From Armigeres subalbatus (taxonomy: Eukaryota > Arthropoda > Insecta > Diptera > Culicidae): a stretch of 64,000 nt of DNA. The position numbers were made by a program, and so were the translations under genes. Below the pieces are notes generated by a model. That model was not told the DNA's origin and searched no databases. It worked only from the letters and a program-made list of their open reading frames with translations. Shown here in pieces: positions 31,001 to 41,227 of this stretch. Where the stretch lies: assembly GCF_024139115.2 (NCBI RefSeq), contig NC_085140.1, positions 44,548,180 through 44,612,179 on the forward strand. The letters run 5' to 3'. How positions within the stretch are numbered: position 1 is the stretch's first letter; the number at the start of each line of letters is the position of its first letter.

Positions 31001-31345
31001 ATCCTCTATCCCTCACCCAGCCGGGGGTGTTGTTCAAGTAGTACTACGAATAATTTGATCATATCTCATGCTCCGTAATGGCGCCCTCTTGGTTATGAAC
31101 ACTAGTGCTGTAAAAAGGAATCACTGCTGAAGGAAGAAGGGTGTCTTCAGAGAGTGTAAGGGGTTGGGGATGCACTAGCTATCCATAACAGGTACAGCAA
31201 AACATCACAAGGACGCCCTTATTCGTACTGACTACTCAGGGAGTAGAAGGTCGAGAAGAGCCACCGTTGCCAACTAGAGCGTGAACCGGATACCTGGGAC
31301 TCCCACAATATCCGCGGCAATAGTAGCAAACGATGCCCTGTACGT
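31001..31345. other. dispersed repeat fragment next to a TG microsatellite
   Basis: A segment near 31290-31330 (ACCTGGGACTCCCACAATAT, CCGCGGCAAT) recurs in inverted orientation at about 39627-39660 (ATTGCCGCGGGTATTGTGGG). It begins beside TGTGTGTGTGGG at 30985-31000. It carries no domain and is probably part of a retroelement or MITE of unknown family. From 31346 to 32450 nothing else is recognisable. Confidence 0.35.
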
Positions 31346-32749
31346 ATTTAGTAATATACAAGTGGATAATACATTAAATTTAAAATATAATTAATCCTCT
31401 AAACCCAAGACGGGGTATCGTATTTATTTATTAAGTTTCCAAATAACCATAATTCATGACTCATTTTGATTTTGTTCAATAATATAGACTTAAATGCGTG
31501 ATTCAAAGTAAGTTAAAGCTAAATTGGAGAATCTCAGTAATTAAAAAAATGTTGAAAATTAGTTTGGTGTTTAAATTCGAATCGCTTTGGAAGGTAAATA
31601 TTTATTAGCTTAGAATTCATCCACAACTAAACCGATGTAATGGAGATCTATATGGTGATACGTGATACTTTCTCAGGTCTCGAATTTATTACAAGAATAT
31701 TTAAAAATTACATACGGCTTCCAAAACGACGGAAATTCACGTCCGAGTAGACAAATCGATTAATATAAAAAAAGTGGTTTCGAGTAAATACGAACATTTG
31801 GGTCTTAGAGGGTTAATGGAAACAAATGGAGCTTGCTCACCAAATTCATGGGTCCGTTTTATACTTCAGCTTCTTTGGCTCGTCAGTCATGAATTGAAAT
31901 TTCTATCTCGACATCACATTTGTTGGCTTGAGAAAGTGTCCTTCACTATCTCCTCGATAAATAAAACAGCGAAAGTTGAAGCCAGCGATTTATTGAGTTG
32001 AGTAATGAATTCTTGATGAAGATTCTCCTCCTCACTTGACACAAACTTCATTAGCACAATAAAAATCACTAAATTTTACAAAGGATCACTACAATTAGTA
32101 TTCCATCCATCAATTTTTAAGAATTTTTCAATTAATTTTTAATGAGAATAGGAAATATGACGGATGAAAATGGAAAACACTTCAGTTCACGTCCCATTTT
32201 TGCCACTTTTAATAGTGTATGTAAAATAAATGTCTATTTCTAAGAGGACGAGCTGGTGTGCTGAAATTTAAGTTTTCTAGAATTTCCGTATAAGATACTT
32301 GGCTATAACATCATTTACAAAAACTATCATTGCAAATTCCCTTCGCTTTTGAAGTCCATCAATATTTATTAACATACGTCGTGCCTCATAATCGTTCAAT
32401 GTAGGCAAACAGGCAAACAATAGAAATGTATTGTTTTTGTACTGATTCAATGCGGTTTATATGCGGGCCTACACTATCGTACAATATTCAAAAATAGGCC
32501 TCACATATGCGACGTACAATGTTTTTATTGCGTATGGATCGTTAAAATGTAAACTAAATCTTTTGATAAACCCAAACATGTTCATTACTTCATAAATAAT
32601 GTTGTTGAAGTGATCAACAAAAGATAGTTTAGAATCAAGTATCACACCCAAATCTCGAACCTGATTAAATCTTTCAGTCGGTTCATGGTTCAATGTCAAC
32701 GTTCTGTGTACTTTAATGTATTTTCTTGTAAATAAAATGGAATTCCACA

Positions 32750-32990
32750 TTTTCCAGCGGTCTTCCAGACGCGCTTTTTGATTTTCCAAACCACAATCCA
32801 TTTTCCAGTGGTCTTCCAGACGCGCTTTGTGATTTTTCAAACCACAATCCATTTTCCAGCGGTCATCCAGACGCGCTTTGTGATTTTCCAAACCACAATC
32901 CATTTTCTAGCGGTCTTCCAGACGCGCTTTGTAATTTTCAAACCACAATCCATTTTGCAGCGTTTTTCCAGACGCGTTTTGTAGCAATAT
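32750..32990. repeat. 51-bp minisatellite, about five copies
   Basis: Each unit contains CAAACCACAATCCATTTTCC and GGTCTTCCAGACGCGCTTTG. Because 51 is divisible by three it reads on the minus strand as a 17-residue repeat (KMDCGLENHKARLEDRW) fused in frame to the reverse transcriptase relic. It has expanded inside the relic and is not an original domain. Confidence 0.8.
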
Positions 32991-33059
32991 AAACCCATTG
33001 CCTTGTGTTTTTTTGAATCATCAAAAATTTTATCAATCAATTTTATCATTTTTTCAAAA

Positions 33060-33300
33060 ACACATTAGCACATTAACAAATTGAATTCAACTCACCTTTT
33101 GAAATCAGCGTCAGGATCCAACAAATAACCTGGCAGGATCGCCAAAATGTGTAGCCCCAAATTGGCCGGAGCGAATTGTTATGACAGCAGCTCTCCGTGG
33201 GTGCGTGTGCACGCCGCGGAGGTCTGATCAGAAGGCTCGAGTCATGGCTTGCTGCGCACTGATCGACACGCTGAAGTGTTAATGTATAATCACACGCTGA
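33060..33300 (-). mobile_element. LTR end plus candidate primer-binding site (BEL/Pao-like)
   Basis: On the minus strand a segment possibly starting TGTGATTATACATTAAC and ending GGGGCTACACA is followed by TTT and TGGCGATCCTGCCAGG. A site beginning TGG right after an LTR end fits a tRNA primer-binding site. The same 16 bases occur at 58713. No gag or pol follows, so it is a relic. The LTR start is a guess. Confidence 0.4.
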
Positions 33301-33509
33301 TGGTAACTTACTCAAAACCCACAATATGTTTCAGTGCCTGCTCAACATCATTGACGAACAAAATAAAGAGTCATGGACCAAGATGTGAACCTTGCGGTAC
33401 ACCGAAAGTAACATTGATTACTGTGGACAGGCATTCTTCAAACCTATTTTTTTGCGTTCTACTTGTCAAGTATGATTCATCACAGTTAACCATGCATTTT
33501 CGACTGCTT

Positions 33510-34450
33510 CACCTAACTCCCATTACAGGCACAATGAAAGTGTTATTATGCTACCCGGCTCTTTTGGAACACGTTAAAATGAAAAGGTCTTCATAAAACA
33601 AAAATCATGCGGTACATATTCTATTTAAGAGATACCACACAAAAAAGTTAATGGCTGCATCTGATAGTACGTGACAGACAGCAGGTGACTGGCAGCAGAT
33701 GACGTTACATTATTTCCTCTTTGCAAGTTCTACCCCAGATCGCGGTATATAGAAAACATGGTAGGCTCGTAAGGAAAATGAAACTTCGATAGTGTCGCAT
33801 ATTTTATCGCCACATGGGGGAGTACAAAAGTAGGCATGCTGAAGCCGTAGATCATCGTCTCGGTTCAGCTTGTGCGAAGCAACGACGTCACATGTTTTCA
33901 TTCAAAATGAATGTTTACATACATGCTGATCCTGTTTTGTATTTTGTATGCCGTGCCGCAGATTAGAACCAAACAATTAGAAAAAAAAAAACTAAATGTG
34001 CGTTTAAATGATTATACAATTAAGCCAGAATTTCAAATTCACCACACGGTTTTCTACTCCAGAAAAATATCGTAGCAGTCTTTGCCTCGAACAGGCGTGT
34101 TTTTCAAAACAACAGTTTTTTCCTCTGCCAAAAATAATTTGAACAACTCAATATCCAGTAAAAGTGCCGTATTTCAGTAACGAATCGTAATCGGAAAGTG
34201 TCGAAAATGTATTATACGGAGGATATTGGGGGAAGGATGTGCAACCCCAAAATTACCTCCTGCCAAATGCAGTTCACATCAGTTTCTCCATCTACAAATA
34301 ATGCAAGAGCTACAGCAGTGACAATAGCAACAATACAACCAGCTCTAGCAGATGGCATACCCGCTATCTTCAGCGGAGAACTTATTATCGACGATATCAG
34401 AAGTTGTTAGTGAATGCAGAAGCAATTCTAAGTATATAGAGACAGGATTG
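33510..34450. other. gene-free stretch
   Basis: Two small open frames (33710-33901 minus and 34198-34410 plus) carry no domain I recognise. No repeat structure stands out. It may be unique intergenic sequence. Confidence 0.35.
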
Positions 34451-34458
34451 GTTTGCTA

Positions 34459-34658
34459 AAAAGATTTTTTAGTTACCAAATAAAGATTGTCGCTTCGGTT
34501 CCCTTTCGTTCTGCTGTCCGAAACATGTGTGGTACACAACTGTCAAATCGTATGTATTTTTCCTACACTGACATTTAGATCCCCTATCCTCGCCAGCAAA
34601 AGATGTTCTGGACAGCGACGACAGCGTCAATCTTTATCTGGTAACTAAAATATCTTTT
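34459..34658. mobile_element. 200-bp MITE with 8-bp target duplication
   Basis: GTTTGCTA flanks both sides (34451-34458 and 34659-34666). The terminal inverted repeats are about 35 bp. The left begins AAAAGATTTTTTAGTTACC, and the right, reversed, reads AAAAGATATTTTAGTTACC, then both continue with ATAAAGATTG. An 8-bp duplication points to a hAT-type mechanism, though the terminal bases are unusual for hAT. Confidence 0.65.
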
Positions 34659-35799
34659 GTTTGCTACGAACAGGGATGCCAGATTTGAAGACATGTCTTC
34701 AATTTGAAGACATTTGAATCCCTGTGAAGACATTTATTTCATGAAGACATTTTGCAGATTTACCTTCTTATTTAAATAAGATACTTGAAGACAATCGCCA
34801 GCGAATAGAAAATATAATTTGATGACTAACTTATAAATAATGTGACTTCTATATGCAGATCATATGAATATTTCAAAAGTTATACATAACAGACTAATGT
34901 TTCATAAAATTTCAAACGTAAAAACACATTTACACTAGCCGGTTGATAAGGTTGACAACTGCAACACATTTTAGTTATGTGCTGGTTAAAAAACTTCCGA
35001 TGGCAGCATTCGTTTAAATTTTCCTTGGTAGCGGTGGCGTTTTCGACGTGTCTGCTAAAAAGATGTTTCGATCATTGTATCAGAACGCAATGACCGATCT
35101 AATTTATTTCAAATGGCAAAAAAGAACTTTACTATAAGTTGTTGGGCTAGAACAATTTTTCTTAAATTTATTTATAATTCATCTGATCTTTTCGGTATTC
35201 CCAGAATAACCGTCGAGAAAAAGAATAAATTTTGAAGAACTCGATGATTTTTCAGTGGATTTAAAAAAAAATTAATGAAAATTCGTTTTAAAATATCAAT
35301 TCGTGTAAAATAAGGAGAATTGGGTTTCAAAGCCATATCTCGTTTATGATTGCAAACGATAGCCAGAAATACTTTAACCAAAGTTATAAAAATTCTGGTG
35401 AAAGTCTAAAACAGTAAAAATAATATTTTTTTTAAGACATATTAAGGCAAATTTTGAGCTTTGCAACATTTCAGAACGAATGAACCATCAGCCCAAAACG
35501 TCAGGCCCATATTTTAACTGTCAAAGGTTGAGTCAAGTGCCCTGCGGTGTTTTGCTAGTTCGTTTGAATCATATTATTCCGTACGTCAAACAAGACCGAA
35601 AATGTTGAGGAAGCATTTTTCATCTATTCATTTAAATTTCAAATTAAACAATGTTCCTTTCGATTTTTGAGTCGAATGGAAAACTGACGCGTTCAGGAAG
35701 ATTAACTTCATCGTTCTTTGAAAGAAATTATCGATTCTTTATTTGGGGCCCAAAAAATCGTGTAAAATAAAGAGAATTTCCCATAAAAGGAATTTCTCA

Positions 35800-38700
35800 T
35801 AAAATTTCAAGAGAAATGGAATTGGAAATTCTTTTCAAATTGTTTTGAAAATTTATAATAATTTCAGTAGGTATTGGCAATGAAGGAATTCCCCAAAAAT
35901 TTAAACGAGAAATTCATCTTAATTTTCACAAAATTATTTCTAAGTTCTTGCAGGAAAATCATCTGAACTCCTACAAAGAATTCATGTTTATTTCCACAAG
36001 AAATTTGTCTAAATTGGTCTGTCTTTCTGTCTTTCAGTTCTGTTTGAAAGTTAAGGGATGTCTCTTCTTTTTACGAAAATTTTCACAGGAAATTATTTTA
36101 ATTTTCCCAGAAAATTTTCTTTAGTTTCCACAGAAAATTCTTACGAGTGTCGACAAGAAATTGAAATTGTTCTGGAGTTAAATGGATGTTTCTCAGAATA
36201 GCCACCGTAAATTATTTTTATTTGTTCAGGAGAACATTCTGAAAAAAAAATCAGGGGAATTTCCTAAAAAAAAACAGCCAGAATTTTTATTAAAGACTCA
36301 GTAGAAAGTTCAGGGTAAACTCGTTACAGTCCCTTGTTGAATTGTTCCTTGAATTCCTTTGATATTTTTCCAAGAAATATTTTTGGGCACTCTTCCAGTA
36401 TTTTAACTGGGAATCCCTCTAAGAATTTCGCCAGTAAATACATCTCTGGTATTCTTTCTGAAATTTTCCATGAAATTCCTCCAGGAATTCGTGCAGCAAT
36501 TTTTTTGGAGATTTTTCCGAAAATTTCTCCAGTTTCCTTTGGAAGTACCTCTAGCAGCTAGTTCGCCATAAGTTCGCCCAGAAATTTCTCCTTTAGATCT
36601 TCCAAGAATTCCGTCGGAAAATCCTCCAGTCGCTCCCTCAGAAATTCCTCAGTTTGTTTCTTTCACGACTTACTCCAGCAGATCTTCCAGGAATTGCTCA
36701 CAAAGCTCCTGCAGGCATTCTTTCGAAAATTCCTCTAAGAATCCTTCCGGAAGTTTCTCCAGGAATTCCTCTTGATGATGCTCCGAGAATGTTGCCGAAA
36801 GATTCTCCAATAATACCTCTTGAACTATACTCTGGAGTTTCTCTGATATTTCCTCCAGTCATTCTTTCGGAAATTCCTGTGCAATATTCCTGAGCAATAC
36901 CTCAGGAAGTTCCTCCAGAAAGTTATCCAGAAGTTCTTCCGGAAGTTTCTTCAGACATTTCTTCAGAAACCCTTTCAGTAATTGCTCAGGAAAATCCTTC
37001 AGGAAGTCCTCAGGAAAATCTGTAGCCGGCAAGGAGCGATCCGCCCTCAAACACGTGGCTTAAGCGCCACTCCACGGGGAAACCACGTGTGCAGATTTAT
37101 TGCCCGTACGAGACTCTCCTTAGGGCGAGTCCATTTAATTTCCTCGAAAGGAATTTTACGGATCGTTTCAGCTAGCTAGCGAACCAACGACCGAACGGGT
37201 TTACCCTAATTATCGCAACTTCCTCATACAACCAGAAGGCACTCAGAGATTTCGGTAAGGATCCACCCATACTCAAATGCGATGCAACAGGCTATGCTGC
37301 TCGCAACATCTCATCATCGGAGATCCACCGATCGTCGCGCAATAAACAACAGATAGGAGGTGGTCTGACTGCCCCTACGTCACACTCCCATATGGTGGAG
37401 GACGGGACTCGAAACAAACAAACGCGAAGTGACGTAAAACACATATAAATCAATCAAACAGCAGGGAATTGGGACAGAACTACATTTATTATAAGAGAGA
37501 CATATTTAGCTTTTCGATTACATGTATTTGGTTTGATTCTTACATTTTAGATTTTCTCATTCATGTTTGGTTTTGTGTTCGTCCTCTCTTCTCTGTCCCT
37601 ACTATGTGTGCTTGTTCTCTCCCTGTCTAACTCTCTTGTGCTCACGTGCTATTTGTGTTCTTGATGCGACGTCACTTTTCTAGCAGCGCATTGGTGGGCT
37701 AGTCTGCGCTCCTGGTGACAAGAAGTTCTAGCGGCGGCAATTCGTCACGCACGCTTCACGGTGTCACCAATTTTTGTGAATGGCTTTATGGGCACATTCC
37801 TTCAGTCTTTTGACTGGACAAAAAACAACAACTCCGAGGCGCCCTCAGCGGACGCCCCACTCCACAAAAAGAAAACTTCCACTGGATGGACTCACCGGAT
37901 TCTGATGGCTTACCGGCCCAGTCGTTGACCTACGGGCAGGTCAATGTGCCCGTCTCGAGCGGCGACGATGACGCCAAGCGCCTGCTTGGACGATGGCGGT
38001 GGGCTTGCCCACTCTAAAAGCGGCGATGCAGCGATGGCGACACGCGGTAGCAGCTTTTGATGGCGGTTGGCGGTACGATAGACGGACCGAATTATGGACC
38101 CTGTCCAAGTGGAGGTCCCCCAGGCCTCGCCCGGACGATTTGTTGACGGATCGTCCGCTTCCAGCGGGTTGACGGTTGCTGGGAAGGCTTTCGTCCGTGG
38201 AGGGAAAGGAATTCGCACGCTTGGGTGCGAGTGAGGTTACTACGAATTAGATGGCCAAACGGCTAAACAGAACACTTAGCACAAGCACAGCACAGCACAT
38301 ATAGAGCACGTTACCTTATCTCGTTGGTTTTAACTCAATTATCGCACACAATTCCTAACTACGCACACTTTACTTCTAATCTAAGGACGAACAAATATTT
38401 AATTAATCACATGCACTTAACGTCACTATATTTAACATACTTTATAGAAAAAACGAATAAATTACAAACGCGCACACTTCCTATATACTGGCTGTTCACA
38501 GACGAAATGGCAGAATCTATGTTCCCTCAGATTAAGGAAAGTGAATCCCGGACAATCCTGAGATTCGCCATTTCCCGAAATTTCTTCGTGCACATTCGTG
38601 ATTGCACAATTCCGAAGGATAACTCGGTGCGCTGGACCTGCTGCCGTCCCTTTCCAACCTTTCGAGGCGACAACTAAACTCGCCCAAGGAAAGATTGGGC

Positions 38701-39170
38701 AAAAATTTATGGCTTGTTGCCTATGCTAAGGGACAGTTAAACATTTAAACATTTTGAATGGAATTTTCGCCCATTCACATATATACAGAAACACATTTAA
38801 TATTTACAAAAATCTGACCGTTACAAATCCTCCAGGAATTCTTCAGAAAAATCCTTCATTAATTCTTCCAGAAAATCCCTCCGGAATTTATCCTGTAATT
38901 CCTCCGGAAGTTCCATTAGCATTTCAGCATCCGGAAGTTCTTTCAGAAATTTATCTGAAAGTTCCTTCAGAAAATTCTTTGGATGTTCCAATCCTATGGA
39001 AGTTTCTTCAGGTATTTCACGGTGAATTTTTCCGAATCCCTACAGGCAATTCTTCAAAAATAAATTCAGAAGAATTCCACAAGGAAATTCAGTTCGAAAA
39101 AACCGTTGGAATTATATTTAAAGACTCATTAGAAAATCCAAGAGCAAGTCATTTCCCTTACTCATGAAGA
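35800..39170. repeat. decayed CCAGGAATTCCTCC repeats inside the hAT element
   Basis: From about 35.8 to 37.01 kb and again 38.82 to 39.17 kb, short phrases such as CTCCAGGAATTCCTC, CCGGAAGTTTCTTCAG and CAGAAATTCCTC recur every 15-30 bases. The same family is homogeneous at 6.37-7.19 kb on the opposite strand. The sequence between 37021 and 38808 is the nested insertion and does not belong to the array. Confidence 0.6.
37021..38808. mobile_element. 1,788-bp solo-LTR-like insertion nested in the hAT element
   Basis: The segment starts TGTAGCCGGC and ends TTTACA, flanked by AAAATC on both sides (37015-37020 and 38809-38814). It cuts a continuous tract of decayed CCAGGAATTC repeats, which resumes after it. 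TGTA...TACA ends and a 6-bp duplication suit an LTR. The first and last hundreds of bases are not copies of each other, so it is one LTR rather than a short complete element. AATAAA near 38455 could be its poly(A) signal. An unknown DNA element is possible. Confidence 0.55.
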
Positions 39171-39377
39171 TTTAAAAGAATATTCTCTTGAATTCTAATA
39201 ATTTGAGTGTGTAAAAATGAACGATACATAAAACAAGGAGATAATTTAAATTACAAATCTATTGGATTTTGAAATTTTTTCACTGATATCATAATTTTGA
39301 TATTGAAGACATTTGAAGACATTTTTACTCATCTGCGAAGACATTTGAAAATATCCCCTGGCATCCCTGGCTACGAA

Positions 39378-39790
39378 CTACATGAGAACCTTCGCAGCTG
39401 TCATATTGGCCACAGTTGGGTATTGCAGCTTAGTTCCGATGGAAGCAATGAAGGATGAGAAGCGTTGAAATTATATCGTCTCTCGGATATTCCTGATGCG
39501 TCCTGTTCGAAACTGGAGCCATCTTGATAGTAGATGAACTCAACTGGTGAGCACGTTTCGATTTTTTCTATCATTGCTTTATAAATTTAAAAAATGAAAA
39601 TTGAACCCTAAATACGTTTGCTGCTATTGCCGCGGGTATTGTGGGAGTCCCAGGTACCCGATTCATGCTTTAGTTAGCATCGGTCAAAGATCAAATCAAG
39701 CGTAATAATTTTTGTACAATGCTGAAATTAATGTCGATTATTTAGCACGAGTTAGCAAACGATCTACGGATATTTCAACCCCGTGGACGT
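39378..39790. other. gene-free stretch between the hAT element and the R1-like fragment
   Basis: It contains the inverted copy of the 31.3-kb repeat fragment at about 39627-39660 and nothing else I can name. Confidence 0.35.
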
Positions 39791-41037
39791 TGTGGTTCTC
39801 TCAATTCGTGCTAAAGCACGTGGGTTCCAAGATGGCCGATTTGTGACTTTGTTGTATAACCACCTTAACATGCCTCTGCGAGTTAGGGGGCCTGTTTAGG
39901 ACGTGGTGAGGCTTGGCAGTGGGCTCTATTAAACTGCTAAAAAACTGCATGTGTCCGCAAGCAGGCCTTATCAAAGCGACCGTGTGCCGCTCAAAGCGCA
40001 CAGGATCCCAGGGAGTGCCAATTGGCACAACAGGATCAATTGCAGTGAGATCCTGATTATATGGCATTCTGACCACGTGTTAACGGACCTTGTCTTGGAT
40101 ATCGTAATGTTGTGAAAGCCCGGGCAGGCAGTCTTACATACTCTCTTAGTAGAGCCAGGTGACACTGACTCGAAACGGCGAGTGGACTTATGGCTAGGCT
40201 GTCTTCCGTGCCCTAATCAGTGGCGGGCATTGTAGCACACTGTCCAATTCTGCCACCCAATAAAAATGAGTGAATACAAAAATAATTCTTTTGACGATGC
40301 GTTAGGCACGGAGGTAGTAAAGCCCTTTGCCAAGGAGGCGGAGAGCGGAGTGACGGAGACTGCAACTTGCAGCACCACAGTCTCTCCAGCAGTTATGGGG
40401 TATGGCCCTATCAGCACGCTCGGCGGGCAACTACCTGGGATGCGGGTGGTCACCGATGATACCATCGAGTTCGCGAGCGCAAGGCAGAACACCATCAAGG
40501 TACTGAAACAGAACCTTCGGATGCTCCGCCAGGGTGTTCGAGTCGCAAGACAAGAACAGGATGCGTTTTTCAAGCGGGTTGTGGGAAGAGAGAAGGCCGG
40601 CAAAGGACCCCAAACCGATGCCTTCTCCTTCCTTGGAGGAGTGACCATGGCCCAAGAGGCGATTGATTTCGTCCTGACGGCCAATGAAGAAAAGACTGCC
40701 CCTAACCCCAAACGGCTCAGGCAGCAATCCGGCAAAGCAGAGCCAAACAACGTGCGATCATAAAGGTCAAACGTCGTCTGGACGGAGCAGATCGGGGTGC
40801 AGAGGAGCACGAAGGGCGTCGACCCTAGAAGACTACTTCTCGGCCCAAAAAGGCCGAAAGGCACCAACCAGACGCAAGTCGCCGGGCCGCAAGAGGGTAC
40901 CATCCGACCGGTGCCACCGGCACAAGGGACCGAAAATCCCTGGCAGCTGGTCAGTATGGTAAAGCGGAAGAAAGCTAAGGACAGAGGCGACGCCTTGTTG
41001 GTGAAAACTGATAAGGATGGGTACGCCGAAGTCGTAA
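39790..41037 (+). mobile_element. 5' fragment of an R1-like non-LTR retrotransposon
   Basis: A GC-richer leader of about 470 bp precedes a Gag-like ORF at 40266. The element stops abruptly at about 41037 inside ORF1, and AT-rich sequence with a MITE follows. The retained part is the 5' end, the reverse of normal 5' truncation, so the rest was lost by deletion or rearrangement. Confidence 0.6.
40266..41037 (+). pseudogene. truncated ORF1 (Gag-like) of an R1-like element
   Basis: It starts at the ATG at 40266 (MSEYKNNSFDDALGTEVVKP). A helical segment follows (NTIKVLKQNLRMLRQGVRVARQEQDAFFKRV). The frame shifts near 40750 and again near 40800-40900. It ends PWQLVSMVKRKKAKDRGDALLVKTDKDGYAEVV, matching RGDALVITVDEAKYSDVLKA in the ORF1 at 14.8 kb. 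The zinc knuckles that should follow are missing. It is not functional. Confidence 0.65.
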
Positions 41038-41073
41038 TACTTACTGAGTACACACTTAGAATAAATGATTTCT

Positions 41074-41227
41074 GTGAAATTTTACCAAAATCTCAACAGC
41101 AGAACTGTTCGGAAAATAATTTTACAGATTTTACGTGGTTATGTCAGTTGCTTAAAGGAAAATATCGCAGAAAATTGGGGAAATAAATACCGAACAGTTA
41201 TGCTGTTGGGATTTCGGTTAATTTCAC
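41074..41227. mobile_element. 154-bp MITE with about 38-bp inverted repeats
   Basis: The left arm reads GTGAAATTTTACCAAAATC then TCAACAGCAGAACTGTTCGG. The right arm, reversed, reads GTGAAATTAACCGAAATC then CCAACAGCATAACTGTTCGG. It lies about 35 bases beyond the break in the R1-like ORF1. The target duplication is not clear. Confidence 0.6.

Larger units (their letters stand above)
32469..33500 (-). pseudogene. jockey/CR1-type reverse transcriptase relic, interrupted
   Basis: Upstream on the minus strand (about 33500-33330) one reads VTFGVPQGSHLGP, then LFILFVNDVEQALKHIV, the GVPQGS-x-LGP and F-x-ND motifs of the reverse transcriptase. A stop stands inside. Downstream (32750-32469) it resumes with FTRKYIKVHRTLTL, QVRDLGVILDSKLSF and YVAYVRPIFEYCTIV, the region after the palm in jockey/CR1-like elements. 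Between the two parts lie an LTR-like insertion and a 51-bp minisatellite, so the catalytic Y-x-DD part is lost. Confidence 0.68.
34671..39369. mobile_element. 4.7-kb non-coding hAT-type element
   Basis: GCTACGAA stands exactly at both ends (34663-34670 and 39370-39377). The termini are inverted copies of CAGGGATGCCA. An 8-bp duplication and CAG-G termini are hAT hallmarks. GAAGACATTT occurs several times just inside each end (34685-34795 and 39300-39350), as expected of subterminal transposase-binding repeats. I find no transposase (no hAT dimerisation or DDE motifs), so it is non-autonomous. Without the nested insertion it would be about 2.9 kb. Confidence 0.8.

Noticed and set aside
36334..36893. 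ORFs at 36334-36561 and 36654-36893 as hAT transposase remnants
   Set aside because: Their Ile/Pro/Leu-rich peptides come from the decayed CCAGGAATTC repeats. No hAT motif is present.
37021..38808. Complete small LTR retrotransposon (TRIM)
   Set aside because: The two ends do not repeat each other as LTRs would. TGGTGACACCG-like bases near 37766 on the minus strand resemble a primer-binding site but no LTR pair frames them.
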